Shown one piece after another: positions 1 to 12,975 of a stretch of DNA of 64,000 nucleotides. The notes below the pieces were generated by a model. The model was not told the origin of the DNA, did not search any database, and saw nothing but the letters and a program-made list of their open reading frames with translations. Numbering within the stretch: the stretch's first letter is position 1; every line of letters starts with the position of its first letter. Location of the stretch: assembly GCF_017654505.1 (NCBI RefSeq), contig NC_054559.1:18055325-18119324 (forward strand). The letters are read 5' to 3'. The position numbers were made by a program, and so were the translations under genes. This DNA comes from Polyodon spathula. Its lineage: Eukaryota; Chordata; Actinopteri; Acipenseriformes; Polyodontidae.

Positions 1-847
1 CACACATGAAGCAAAGGCCAGAGCGAAGCACAGAACCTGGATTTGCGAAATGAAATATATATTGTTTTTAAAAACATCACAGTACAGGAGACTTTGTACA
101 ACATCTTTGGATTGTTTATTTTCTAATTATAACAAGCACACGCCGCTTAAGTCGTTTTATTGTTTGGGTTTTGTTTGTTTTTGTTTGTTTGTTTTGGGTT
201 TTTGTCAATGTGAATCCAAACACATTTTCTTGTGTTATTAAATAGTTTTTATTAAAACAACAAAACACAATCACTAATACTGTACCAAATGCAACAGGCG
301 TCATTGGGAAGTTTCGCTTTGTCAATATTATAAAGAAAGCATTTCCCTGATAGCAGGCTATATTAGGAATACTTACTATTTTGGGGTATTTTTTGTATTA
401 ATCGTTCAGGTTGACGCAGAAAGTCTTGTGCCGGGCAGCAGTCGCAGCCTCTACCCCAGTTATAGACTTGATGACGGGGGGGTGGGGAGGGTAGAGCTCC
501 AGTCACGAGTGTCCGTGTTATTAATAGCGCCCCGCAGCCTCGACATGTGTACCTATTTGGCCATGGAATAAGCTTAGTGTCCCACTTGAAACGTCGGGAG
601 AACACGAGTTATCCAATTCAGCCACGCTGCAATTCCGCCTATATACTAATACCAGGGAAGGTCACACTCCCCGGGGGGGTTTCTGCGCAATTCATTTAAA
701 TGTTACCTTAATCGCTGGGTTGCTGCCAGTAATGCCCAGACAGTTTAACATGTTCAAAATCGACCTAACAGGGAATTGATACAGCGGCGCCTACAGTACA
801 CGAGGCGTACTCTACACTGCACAGTGCTGTGGAATACAATAAACACA

Positions 848-1016
848 TCGATAAATACTGCAAAGCCTGCGGGTTTAAATAGGCAAACCATGCTAAAGCA
901 TAGGAAAGCTTTGTAAAGATTAGCGAGGTGAAGCATATTAATACACATGGCAAACCAGGGTATGGCAAATGCATAATATAACCATGGGAAAAGCGTATTC
1001 AAACTGCAAAAACACC
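848..1016 (-). repeat. Dispersed MITE-like repeat, copy 1
   Basis: It shares phrases such as GGCAAACCAGGGTA and ATAACCATGGGAAAAG with segments at 9105-9228 and, more loosely, 48290-48420. These recur at unrelated sites, so this is an old dispersed element. The relative orientation and true ends are not certain. Confidence 0.55.
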
Positions 1017-1836
1017 GTGCTAGACTTTCAGAAGCGATATAAACCCTAAAGGACAATATTGTTGCAGCAAAAAAAGTAGCCGGCAATGGCAGGTAAACAC
1101 TATAACTGGCTAAACAAAACACAGCCACACCTGAAAGAACTGTTATTATAGAAGAACCCATTACATATGTGGGTTGTCTCTAAACAATTATGTTTGCACA
1201 AAAACACAGCAAGACGTGAGCGGGGAGGGTCTTGTGTGTGAGAACACGAGGTTTTCATTGTGTTTGCATTCGTGTATCGGGGCCATGCATCGAGCACAGC
1301 TGCTGCATGTGCCGTCCTGCACGTACTCAACCCGGCTGGTGAGAGTAAAGGCCGGTATACGTCACACTTGCAATCACGGTGCTCTTCAGTTCTGTACGCC
1401 GGATTCTAGACAGCCCGAGGCGAGCGCGCTGCAAGTTCTTGAAGCATCACAGGTTTTGCAGTTTCGTGTCAGCTGACCTGGTTTGGAGTTGCAGCGGCTG
1501 GCACGTAGCCTCCCACCGCCCTCGCAGAACGGGTACCTACTTTGCCCTCACGCATCGGAACACAGTCACGGGACTAACTGTACCTGGCGACGACACTACC
1601 ATGCGTGGAAAATTACTCGTCGCTGTGGGACCCCCCCCTTATCTGACGCTGTAGTTTACGCTATAACATTGATAGCGTGCTGTAAGCAATACTAATTCAT
1701 TTACAATGTGCAAAACAGATTTTGTAACATACAAAAACAAAACAAAAAATTTTGATGGCCCTCACATACTCCTATCCTTTTTCTGCATAATATTTGTATA
1801 TTTAATAATTATAACAAGAACGATAATAGCCGTAAC

Positions 1837-1895
<59 letters not shown>
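1837..1895. repeat. AAT trinucleotide microsatellite
   Basis: About 19 units of ATA/AAT in an intergenic stretch. A second AAT array lies at 17337-17385. Confidence 0.95.
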
Positions 1896-1896
<1 letters not shown>

Positions 1897-4429
1897 GTAC
1901 ATCAAAGTCACATTAAGAACATAACACATGTTGACAGGACTCAGATGGCACTCCATCTACTAATAACAACTATACACATATTATGAGGCTTCACAGTATT
2001 TGTTCTTATGCGCAATTGACGATATCATGGTTCTTTCTATAGCGATGCTTTATTTTTAAGCATAGAGCCAGTTTAGCGATAGCGACACACTGCCCCCGTG
2101 TGGCCATTAATTATAATAGCTTTGTTCGATCTTGACCCAAGCCAGAAATCTAGATCTCATGAATCAGTGAAGTTCCTGGCTGCTGAGATTTTAAAAGCAA
2201 GTTGGTGGATTCAAGGAGAAATTGTACAGTACATTCCTAAGCACGGACACTTTTGTGTTACATTTGGGCTTAGGAAACGTTTAGATAGAGAACAAAAAGA
2301 AAACTGAACTCCCCCCCTCCCTCCTTCCCCCTTCCTCTTACCTCCCTTTCACCCACTACCCCCTTCCCCCTTCCCTTCCTCCCTTCCCTCCCCCTGTTTT
2401 ATAACCGACATCGCTGCACTTTCGTAACTTCCCGATGTGAGCGAAGCTCTTTCAAAGCTGACAGCAGCCTCAACACTGCCCCAGTGTGTTGCTTTCCTGC
2501 AAGGTATTTGCCATTAAGGTAAACCACACCTCGGCTCTTTTCAAAGCAGCGGCCCATTTTTAGAACATTCTTCAGCAGAAAATGTGCATCTAATGGGCGT
2601 ATTTCATACCGAGAAGCTTCTGTTTATAGGAGATAGCGACTTATATATTAAAAAAAAAAAAAAATTCAAAACCGGTAAGGAACAGATGAGAGTGTTCTAA
2701 AGAACTATTAGAATCCTATTTAGGGGTTCCAAATATAAAGGATCTATTCTGGAGCCTTATGGTTCAATTTGGAAACTAGCCAGCAATAGTCTCATGGGTC
2801 AGTGTGGCCTGCAACCCCAATACAATGTATCTTTTCCTACAGAAATATGATATATTTAAAATATTTTAAAAAGTAAGACAAGTTCAATGAAATATGATCT
2901 GTACTGTTTTATATTTATACCTGCCTCCTCATTGCTCTCTCCAGAAGAGGGCGCTGTGGGGGTAGCAGGGAGGAAAGTGTGGGAGTTGAGGTTGAAGCAG
3001 CCTGCACACAATATAAACATAACAATGTTCTCCGAGCTCTCCATCTAAAACAAACACAGCAAAGCGACCCACTCCGCAAATTACAAAGTTCTCAGAGTCA
3101 CTTGAGACGAACAAAACAAAGCTACAAGTCCTTTTAAAACAACGCTCTTCGGAAATACGAAAGCCCTGCTTTGCCCCTGGTCGGAGTGGCTGTTCTGCCA
3201 GTATTAATAGAAGTGTATTCCAAGCTAAATAAACAGGATCTCTTTCCCAGCACAGACAGCTCAGAAATAGCTGTCCTGAATCCAGTTCTCTGACACAATG
3301 CTGTCACAGGTTCTTCAGGGGTGATGCGCTCCAGAGGAATTATCTCAAAATGGTTTAGCTTAGCACTAGGCCTGAAAAACAGGGCTGAATAAAATAGTTA
3401 AGTGTCTTATATTGAAATTTAAATACAGATTGGGCATAGCATATTGGTATATTAGCTGAGTTTAGCGGCCTGCAGTTTTGGGTGGAGTTACATTTCCTGT
3501 AGTACTCTTCTGCAGTTTTGAATGGAGAGTTGATTAGCCCAGAGCTTTGCTTCTACCAGGGCCTGAATCAACTGAAACCGCCCAACCCGTTTGACGTTTG
3601 GACGCAGGCTCAGATGTCCAATTGAATACTAGACTGTAAAGGGTGTTTGATGAAGTAGTTCTGGTCTGGGCTGGAACCAGGTGAAAAAGCCAGCATTATT
3701 TTATTTGTCACTTATTAGCATGACTTGAATATACATTCTTAAACATAAAATTGCATACTAATTTTCAATTCATGATCTGTCTATGCCCTCCAATGTTTGG
3801 TTTTCATACATGATAAAGTCGATTTTCCAGACGCAATTGGCTTTACTTCATGCGGAGAGCAATCCACACCAAGGCTATGTGTGTGTATGTGAATTTCACT
3901 CTATAAATGACACCATGAAGCCCTACGGGTATCTGAATCACATCTTAAAGACATTATTCATCTGCATTTTTTACAGGTTAAATATTTGAAATACATTCAA
4001 ATTAAACAATTTATCCTTAAGTCAAAATAAAACCGGAGTTATCGTTTGTTACATGGAACGGTGTAGTGTAGCAGTTTCCTCAAATAACACCTGTGTTTCT
4101 ATGGTAATTACTGCGTCTCTTCCATTATACAAACACAGTTGTGTAACACGTCTCCACGGCAGCTACAGCGTTAAACACTTAAAAGCACCGTGCCTCTGTG
4201 CATGCGTAGGCAAACTCAGCCAGTTTAAGAAAGTTACACTTTTCCACCTCCTCCCTCCTCCTTCTTTCCTCCTCAAAGCGAGACCGTGCTGCAGAGCTGC
4301 GGATCTGGTACAGCTTAGACTTCTAATCACTTCGGACTAACGCCATATAACCTAACCGGCCGCCGCCTCAAACAGCTTCCAAAAAGGGGAGAAGCAGCAT
4401 TTCTGTGTATTTTACAAACTTGATTTATC

Positions 4430-7400
4430 ATGGTGAAGCTCACGGTTTTATTCTTTTACCTGTTGCACGGCGGGTTCAATTTCATAGCAGGACAGCAGCA
4501 GCCACAACGGGGTCGCTTACGGACCGGGATGCCGTGGAGACAGAAGATCCAGTGGGAAAATAACGGGCAGATGTACAGCTTGCTAAGTACCGGGTCCGAG
4601 TACCACCCGCCGGCAGTATCTCCAGACAGAAGGACTGGGTCCCACAGCGTCTTACTGAGCACCAACCGGGAGGGGAGCAGCCGCCGAGCAGCGGGCGCAT
4701 CTTTTGATGTGGATAATGGACCCAGGGCGCCAGTACTGAGCCTCTCGGACCCGGGACCGTCCCAGCAGCAGACGCTCAGCTCCGGGTCGACCATGTTAGA
4801 CGCTGATTCTAGAGCTTATATGACGGTCAACCGTGGGTCGGGTGCCAGGCGTTCACCGCAGTCTGGCGCGTCACGCTCGTCCTCGGCTAGATCCGCGGGC
4901 AGCCCAGGCGCACGCAGATATCAATCGGGGTCCAGTTCAGGTGGGAATAACGTCACGGCTGCGGGGGTTCTTCCAGAATTCTCAGGCAGCGGGGCTCCCA
5001 GAGGCGGGAGGAATCCCCCTCGCGGTGACGTCAGTGTGGCTGGTGCTGGGGTTGGGAGTTCTAACACAAACGCTGGCCGTTATGTGCAATCACCGCACCA
5101 GCAGGGAAGCAGGGTGCAACAAGAGAGAACTAGTGCCGGGAGTGACAGCAGGTGGGGTCAGTCGGTCGACACGGTGACCATTACCGGCGACGACGCTGTG
5201 CCTAATCTATCCCCCACAACGTCAATCGCTGGCTCCAATGCGGACCGGCGAGACGTGGCGGTGTCAGAGTCTGACGACGAGCCCCAGGCTGTGGGGGGCA
5301 TGGCGGGGGACGACCCCCAGAACCCGTACAAGAACAGCAGGAACACGGTGTTCTATAATGTCTACCCCTCGCCCTCGGGGGCCGGGCGGACTCGCATGAC
5401 GGCTCGCACTCGGAGGCCCCCGGGGACGGGTTACGGTACCAGGTACTTTCAGAACGGTAGGTCAATTACTGCGCGCTGACCACTGGCCAGCTCTGCTAGC
5501 GTGCACTATTGCAAACGCTAACGTGCCCATGGATTTTCAAATATGCGTGAGCCGTTGCGTAGTTAATAATAATGATAAACCGGCTAAAAATAACTAAACT
5601 CATATAAACGCAACAGCAGAGGAGATGCAATAAGCTGATAACAGAGGCTGTTAGACTGCAGGTCTTTTTAAACGGGATATCATATTATTAGTATTGCCAT
5701 AGCGGCGCATTCGAGCTGCTCTGCAGAGAGGTAACCCCTACACTGATTCAGGTTGAGTCTGCTTCGTTAAAAAGTTCCTCTGCCTTATATAACCCATATA
5801 TCAAGTGGTTGCATTCATTTCATAATAAAATGATTATTCTTCCAGGGTAGGATAAAAATGTTTGGCTTTGAAAGTCAACAACTGCTGTCAATGATCGCAC
5901 GTGTCAGACGGAGCGATCTTGCTTTGCGTCAAAGCCACAGGACGCTGTACCCATCGCTGCCGTGCCCTGCATGTCCTTAGCAATGGCGACCTGCTTTCGG
6001 TAACTGTGGTTTACGGTCTGTGTTTCCCATGCAGGTCTCCCCGATCTTATCCCTGACGCCTACTTCATCCAGGCAGGTACCTACATCCAAAGAGTGCAGA
6101 TGTATGCTCTCAGGTGTGCTGCCGAGGAGAACTGCTTAGCCAGGTACGTGCAGCACAAAGGTGCAGGTGGAAAGGGTCGTCTCCAGGTTACTGGTGTACT
6201 GTAGCTAAGCTGCTTTAAGAGCAGCACAATAGCAGTCTAACTGTTCAGTGATGCATCACTGGGAAGTGGTCACAGGACAGCACAAATTCCTGGATCTGGA
6301 TAGCCAGGGAAAATAATCTTTAAACAGTACATTCTGTTTGCAGAATGGATGCCGTTAGCATTCCACAGATTGACGTGTGTTTGAGGACTGCTTGTTTATC
6401 TCATGTGAAATTGTTGGACTGTTCAGAGTTCAGAACGCAATGGAGCGTTCCCTGCGGCGAGGTTTAGTTTGGCTTGTGTTTTGCTGGAGAATTGTACACA
6501 GAGGGAGGATGCCAACCCCTGTGCCAGTCCCAGATCATTCATCATCACTGTGTGGATCGGTGTGTGTGGGGGTGCCAACCCTGCCTGGCAGTGACACAGT
6601 CAGCCATGAAGAGAATGCATTTTGTGTTAACCCTTTGGAGGCGGTTCTTTTTCTTCACCTATCCAGGACTGTCAAAAAGAATATGGCCGGAACTTTTGCA
6701 ATTAACTTTCTTAAGGTCCTAAATAGAATTTATCCAGTAAGAAATTGGGAGTTTAGTTATAACTCTGTGTTCTATACAGGCATGGAAATAAGACTCCCAT
6801 TGCATAGCAGTTTGAGCCATCTTTGGTTTTACTTGGAGTCTAATAATACACATCTGAGGTTGTCGCCAATACACCGTGGCTAATCAAGCTCATAGCAAAA
6901 CCTGGAATGGATGAATCTTCTATGAGTCTATTTCCATTCTGAACTATGACTGACCATTCCAGTAAATTAATGAGTCTAGATCTTGTGTTTGTTTGTACGT
7001 TTCAGGTCAGCTTATAGGCCTGGTGTGTCTGACATCCAGTACAGGGTGCTGCTACGGTTCCCCCAGAGGGTCAAAAACCAAGGAACAGGAGATTTCCTAC
7101 CCGTCAAGCCAAGGCACCAATGGGAGTGGCACAGCTGCCATCAGTAAGACTTCAAATCATTATGTTCAATATATTAACATTAGTACCCCGGTTTATTTCT
7201 GTCCAAGTTACCAGCATGCAGTTAACCATACATGTGGGGTTCCCATATTTTTGGGATTTGAATAACATGCAACACAATAACACTGTTTAGAATTTAACAA
7301 GAACCATCCCCTCGCCCCTGTCCACAGTTGCCCCCAGTCCTTGCCCGCTGCCCATCTCTTTCACACACTAACCCCCTCCTCCCCTCCCCTTCTCTCTCAT

Positions 7401-9307
7401 TCCCAGGCACTATCACAGTATGGACGCCTTCAGTAACTATGACCTGCTTGAAGTGTCTTCTGGCCGTAGAATGGCCGAGGGTCACAAGGCCAGCTTCTGC
7501 CTGGAAGACACGTCCTGTGACCCGGGATTCAGGCGTCGCTACGCCTGTACAGCGCACACGCAGGTGGGAGGGCGAACTGCAGCCAAGCCCTGGCCGTCGA
7601 ATTCTTCAGGAAACTTCAGTTCAATTTGAAACTCCACATGCTTCTCTAACTGCTGGTTCGTCTCTCAACAGGGTTTGGGTCCTGGTTGCTACGACACCTA
7701 CAACGCTAACATTGACTGTCAGTGGATTGACATCACAGACGTGCAGCCAGGAAATTACATCCTCAAGGTAACGCCCCCCCCCCCCCCTTTCCTGTGCTCT
7801 GATTGGTTCAGGAGTTGAACCATTTTTGTTTTGCGATTAAGAATTCTCTTTCAGTAACTAATCAAAGATGTGGTGTGAACTAGTGCTCAGGATAACTAGG
7901 AACATCCATTAATAGCCACTATCATACTTAAGTATTCACGTTTTCTCAGTTTAGCTTTTATAAGGACAGGGCTGGTGCTGCTACAATATTATTTTTTCAT
8001 GTGGTGTGTTAGCAGCGACCATAACCTGGGTCCTATTTACAAACTTGGAGAATTAGTTGGGCAAACTTTTTTTTTTAATGAATAAAAACAGTTTTCTATT
8101 GATGAAACTGTGCCAGACTGCTGTCTAGGAAAGTTTTATAAATATCAAGCTCGTCATTTCAAAACACACAAATCGAGCGTGTTTATTTATAGTAAAAGGA
8201 GAAACAAGAAACAGGTTTCATTGGATAAAGAAAAACAGAGACTCGCACCGGGACCAATCCAAGTGTTTATCACCCTCACAGGGACAGGAGCAGAGCAAAG
8301 AGCTCTCTTTAGAAAGCGCTTTTATTAGTGTGGTCTGGTCATCTTATTTCCTTTAACAGCTATAAACGAGAGGAGGAGAGAGCGCCCCTTTCACACAGTG
8401 TCCCAGACAGACAGTGCAGCAGTGCTGGAGGAAGTCTCTATAGAGCAGAGAAAGAAGAGTAAATATTGACAAGCTGTTCTATAAAGTCTGGAGCTACATG
8501 GGAGCTAGCGGTGGTCTATATAGCTGTGTGTAAGGATATGGGTCGGGGGGGGGGGGGGGGGGGGGGGGCAGGGCTGTCTGCACTAGCCTCCCACCTCAGG
8601 AGGCCTGGCTTCGAATCGGGCTGTGATCGCATTACTACTTTTGTAGTAATCCATGCCTAACAACAGAAAGCGAATTACGCTACCTGGCACTGTGTTAGAC
8701 AGGCTGGGGATGGGATGCTTGTCGCAGTGCTTGGAGAAGATGCTGGAATGCAATAGCAGTGCGCTGGGGAGACGACAGTGTTTTTTTGGGTTTTTTTTTT
8801 TTTCTCGCTAGTGATTAAGGCGCTGGTTCCAGGCAGCACTGGAAAGCTGAGAAAGGAGGGTGTTGGAAGTGTTTTATTGACCCGTCCTGTCTCTCTGCTT
8901 TTCTCCCAGGTGACTGTGAACCCCAATTTCCAGGTGCAGGAGTCAGACTTCTCCAACAACATAGTGAGGTGTGACATCTCATACAGTGGCAGCTATGTGT
9001 CGACACGCAACTGCAGGGTCTCCAGGTGAGTGTGTTATAGAGTGGGGGGGGGGGGGGGGGGTGAAAGGGATCCAAGTTTGAAGCTATCCAAGTGGATTCA
9101 GCCCCGTAATAAAGCATAGGTAAGCATGGTAAAGCATTTTAAACCGTATGGCAAACCAGGGTAAACTATGGTAAATGCATAGTATAACCATGGGAAAAGT
9201 GCCGGAATACTGTGGCAAACTTGTAGAGGGAATTGGATGGCAGTTCTGTCACACTGTGTTAATATCGCTCTCCTCTCTTCTTCTCCCCGTCTCTCAACAG
9301 CTACTGA
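4430..9307 (+). CDS. loxl5: Secreted lysyl oxidase, LOX/LOXL5 type
   Basis: Copper amine oxidase that oxidises lysines in collagen and elastin outside the cell. Seven exons join in phase: 4430-5456, 6035-6143, 7006-7143, 7407-7563, 7672-7767, 8910-9025, 9301-9307, giving 549 residues. A signal peptide (about 1-21) precedes a long Arg/Ser/Gly-rich propeptide opening with the family motif [12 protein letters not shown]-like [11 protein letters not shown] block carries a probable BMP1-type cleavage site at Gly293-Asp294. The catalytic domain then shows the copper-site motif [27 protein letters not shown] with the probable cofactor lysine, and [18 protein letters not shown]. The end, NCRVSSY, resembles LOX. 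There are no SRCR domains, so it is not LOXL2-4. The GDDPxNPYK block is absent from LOXL1. Neighbouring genes (chromosome 19-type, TNFAIP8L1) argue against LOX itself, so LOXL5, a fish gene lost in mammals, is the best guess. The family is certain; the exact paralogue is not. Confidence 0.88.
6777..6941. mobile_element. Palindromic MITE, copy A (lysyl oxidase intron 2)
   Basis: It starts GGCATGGAAATAAGACTCC and ends near ATGAGTCTATTTCCATTC, the same sequence in inverted orientation. It belongs to the foldback family found nine times in this window, and this copy is somewhat diverged. Confidence 0.8.
9105..9228 (+). repeat. Dispersed MITE-like repeat, copy 2
   Basis: It lies in the last intron of the lysyl oxidase gene. 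It shares CATAGGTAAGCATGGTAAAG, GGCAAACCAGGGTAAA and ATAACCATGGGAAAAGTG with copies near 848 and 48290. Confidence 0.55.
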
Positions 9308-10216
9308 ACTGAAACAAGAACAAAAATTGAAGAGACTTCAGTACTGTCTTATTTTTTTTAACCGCAATTTCTAAAGTGCGTGCAAGTCCTCTTTTGTGTC
9401 TTAGTAGGACTAACTGGATGCGTTTTCTCACGTTTAATTACTTTCCTCAAACACTCGTGGAAAACACTTGCATGGAGGCATGTGTAGCTTCGGTTTTATT
9501 TTGTTCTTCCTATTAAAGTTTTTTTTTTTTAATTGATCTTTGCAACATTGCATTAGTGTTGAAGAACACTGTGCTCATTTTATAGTATGACTTATTTTCA
9601 CTTTATCTTGATAACTGCCCATCTAGCTGTGATTAAACTTGGTATGAACATTCCACAGCTCTAGTTATTGAGGGTATTGATCTGTGTTTTATATCACTGA
9701 CAGAGGGGGGTATGTATTCCACTTTCCATGCATCCTCCGCCTCACTTATTGATCAGATTATTATTATTTTTTTTTATAATCAGTGCAGTATTGAGCAGCT
9801 GAGAGCAGCAATAATTAATCACGACCAAGTCAGGTTTGTTTCAGACTGGTGATAGGTGAAAAGCTGTGGAGTACTTGATTTGGAACCCTGTCTGTCCTTC
9901 AAGAAGTAAGCAAACCCCTGTAGGCAGGGTCCTTGGAATAACCCAGCTCAGAAACACTGGTTTACTGGTGCATCTGTCCCTGTTGTGTGCTCAGTGAAGC
10001 CTTTGCACAAAGCCATAGTATTGCTAGATATGTCCATGGTCCACAATGCAAGGGGTACCCCTGCTCTATATTGAAGCTGAAGGCTTTCTCTGCTCATGTC
10101 TTGTGTAAATGTCACTGATGCCCGTGTCTGTTGTCATGTTTAAAAGGGTATTTAATCAACGGTGCTGTGTAAACCATTGTGTTTCTTTAGATCTGTGTTT
10201 TTAATAATGTATTTAC

Positions 10217-10222
10217 AATAAA
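10217..10222 (+). terminator. Polyadenylation signal of the lysyl oxidase gene
   Basis: AATAAA lies about 910 bases after the stop codon at 9307, at the end of a stretch with no further exon. It is followed by T-rich sequence, which suits a 3' UTR end. Confidence 0.6.
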
Positions 10223-11475
10223 CTTTGTCTATTGGGAAAAATATATAAACTTGTCATTATGTACACAGACATGCACACACACACGCACACACCACCGTCT
10301 GTAAGGTTGTGGTTCAATTTCTTACAATTACAACATTAGCTGTTATTGTCATTATCAATGATTATCAGTAAAGTGTAATTAAGACTCAAATGACCCATAA
10401 TTTAAACTTAACCTGCTTAAATTTGATTCCAAAGCACAAACTTGCACGTCTTAAAAAAATGCCTGTGTTTTCATCTCCAGCAACAATATGCATAGGAATG
10501 TACAACTAACTCTGTCCAGCCAGGGAATATTTCATTAAAAACACAACCATATCCTGTAGAAAATTAAATAAACACGAAAGTAGACTTCACAGCACTCTGC
10601 TTTATAAAATAAATATTCAAGGCTGTTTTTTTTTTTTCTTCTTCACATTCTTCCTAAAATGACGACCCACTGGATCCAGGAACCAGCCTGCAATGCAAAA
10701 GACACAACGTCAAATAAAAGGCTGCAGCTATCATGACAATCCTATAAGTGTCACCCCTTGTGTATTTCCATTAGCTGAATAGGTCATTACTCATAACTGG
10801 TCAAATCTGGGCTGAAGAAAATGCTTTACTTTCTCGGTCCCCTTCAGTTCTTTCCAACTGCTTCTGAAGTTCTAGACTAGACTCTAGACTTCCCACTAGA
10901 CTCCCCAATTCACAACCAATGATACTGTGACCCCGAAGACAGTACTGGTGACCTAGGAAGCGGAACGGTTTCAGACAACCTGAAAATGAATGAAGGAATG
11001 CAAACTGACAGTTTCCTTCAACCCAGTAGGTCCCCCCAAACGTTTTTTGTTTGTTTGTTTGTTTGGTTTTGTTTTAATGATAAATCTGTGTTCGCTGTGA
11101 CACGTGATTCTTCCAGCTGTGCACAAGAGCTGACCAGGAAATCGAAGTGCTAACACATTATTTAAATAACTCCAGAGCGCAGAGCGCAGAGCGCACAGCC
11201 CACTCTCCTCTCCCCAAGCGTCCACCACAGCTGGACCGCTAAGCTGTGCCTCGAACTCCACCGCGGCTTTTCAGACCGGCGTGTTTACTGACGAGGCGGT
11301 GAGAGCGCAGAGTTTTAAGGATATAAAGCTGTCATGTTATATTTATCTAGTCGCTAGCCACGCAAAGGGAATGAATGATTCATTTTCTTTCTGTCGTAAA
11401 CGAGAGTACGTAGGCTCATCCTTGACCTCACTGCAGCTCTCCCCTCTGCGCTGTAAAAAACCCAATAATCTTAAC

Positions 11476-11600
11476 CTGAGGGAACACGAAGACACTGTGG
11501 CTTGGAACTGGGTTTCAGGAAACTATGTCTCAGGCCACTGCACAGCACACCAGGAGAGACTTGGGGTTTGATACAGCAAAGCTGCCTCAAACTAGGTCTG
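11476..11600 (+). repeat. Dispersed repeat, partner of 19035-19215
   Basis: It shares CAGGCCACTGCACAGCACAC and related flanks with the reverse complement of 19035-19215, including a GGTTTGATACAGCAA segment. That segment resembles a polymerase III box B, so a SINE is possible but not shown. Confidence 0.55.
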
Positions 11601-12657
11601 CCAGTCTCTTGTAAACAGATTTCTGACAGAAAAATAGCGACCTCGTTCTTGAAAACAAGCCCAAAGAAGAGCGACCCGTGTTAGAGTATGGGCGTTTATG
11701 CAAATTCCAACCCGCGTCTCTCAAAAAAACAAGCCCACTCCCGTTTATTACAAGCTGATTTGGCAACTCTGATAGTAACTGAGAACATTGTTTAAACATC
11801 ACAGCAGCATCAGCACTGTACAAAATGGTAACCTAGAAGTACCATATGTCATGCACAATGCTCAATATAACCCTTTTAAGTTCTCACTCAGTCAATCTTG
11901 GACACAGGTTGCTGTTTGCCAGCTTTGCAGAGTGTGTTTATGGATCGTCTGACAGGGTACTCCAGACTTCATTCCGACCCGTCTCGGAATTCCAGACCCG
12001 CAATGACCCGCAATGACACTCTGCACGTAGTCTCGGCAGGGCTGAGTTCAGTTTAAATTTAGTCTGGTGAGGTTGCCTGCTTGAGTCAACCTGAAGAATG
12101 ATTGATAAAAAGGGACCAGACATTTAAAGACGCAGGGCTCTTTTGTTCCCCCTAAGGATGTGTTTTACCTTTGCTTGGAGTTATGGATGAATAATTCGTT
12201 TTTAGCATTAAAGGAATGCCAACCCTGTGTTTACAATCCATCTGTGTACCTCTTATTAACACTGGCAGCGATCTTCTCTTGCTTGTATTTTACACGCTAT
12301 AAATTTGCGGCTTCCTGGTGCTGTGGCTCAGTTTTACTCCAATCGTCGAGCTTAAATCAGGCCATGTGATCTATCACAATTTGTGAGATAGTGCACCATA
12401 CAGAAGAATAGCGCAAAATACATGGCTAGACAGATTCAATACTGTGACCCCAGAGGGTTTAAATAGAAAGGAATAGCAGATCGTTACAACTATGAAGTAA
12501 ATGACAGAACAAGCACATCAACACATTTAAACAGAAATAAGTGAGTGTAGTTACCAGGGCATCAAAAGACTAGATGTACCTGCTCTGTTCAAACACACTT
12601 TCCCTTGACAAAGGCATGTTCAACAGGCCGAAATATTGGCAAGCTGGCTCTTCTGAC

Positions 12658-12659
<2 letters not shown>

Positions 12660-12704
<45 letters not shown>
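12660..12704. repeat. CA dinucleotide microsatellite
   Basis: About 22 uninterrupted CA units, followed directly by a long AT-alternating tract up to the short transposable element at 12788. Confidence 0.95.
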
Positions 12705-12740
12705 TATATTATAATCTATATGATATATATTATAATATAT

Positions 12741-12787
<47 letters not shown>

Positions 12788-12790
<3 letters not shown>

Positions 12791-12975
12791 TGCTCACCCT
12801 TTATAACCCTGTAATGGGGAGCCATAGTTACAAGACCGTGCTATTTGTGTTCCGCCTTATAACGAGTATGGAAGGGCTACTGCAATGACATTATGGAGCA
12901 AATGGTAGCCACAACCCTACCGTGTTATCATCGATTCTGCACTGTAACGAGGTGCGTTATAACGGGTGAGCACTG
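12788..12975. mobile_element. Short DNA-transposon remnant (pogo/Tigger-like MITE)
   Basis: The left end CAGTGCTCACCCTTTATAAC is matched by the inverted right end GTTATAACGGGTGAGCACTG. The element is 188 bp, lies in AT-rich DNA and has no coding capacity. A CAGTG terminus next to TA suggests the Tc1/mariner-pogo class, but the class assignment is an inference. Confidence 0.7.

Larger units (their letters stand above)
1..4429. other. Non-coding stretch upstream of the lysyl oxidase gene
   Basis: No convincing coding exon is visible. The stretch holds a dispersed MITE-like repeat (about 848-1016), an AAT microsatellite (about 1837-1895), a CT-rich tract (about 2308-2397) and a poly-A run near 2650. 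A moderately GC-rich patch at about 1380-1650 is open in two frames, but the translations resemble nothing I know. The last 300 bases presumably hold the promoter and 5' UTR of the gene starting at 4430; no clear TATA box is seen. Confidence 0.6.

Noticed and set aside
1174..1695. Overlapping open frames in a GC-richer patch
   Set aside because: The translations are unlike any known protein and contain no domain pattern; likely chance openness.
4430..5479. Calling the lysyl oxidase LOXL1 because INSYN1 is its human neighbour
   Set aside because: The propeptide has the [11 protein letters not shown] block of LOX, which LOXL1 lacks, and the other neighbours are chromosome 19-type genes.
6377..6883. 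168-residue open frame in lysyl oxidase intron 2
   Set aside because: It lies wholly in an intron and runs into a MITE copy.
8580..8650. Possible T-arm with GGCTTCGAATCGGGC
   Set aside because: No acceptor or D-arm is found around it.
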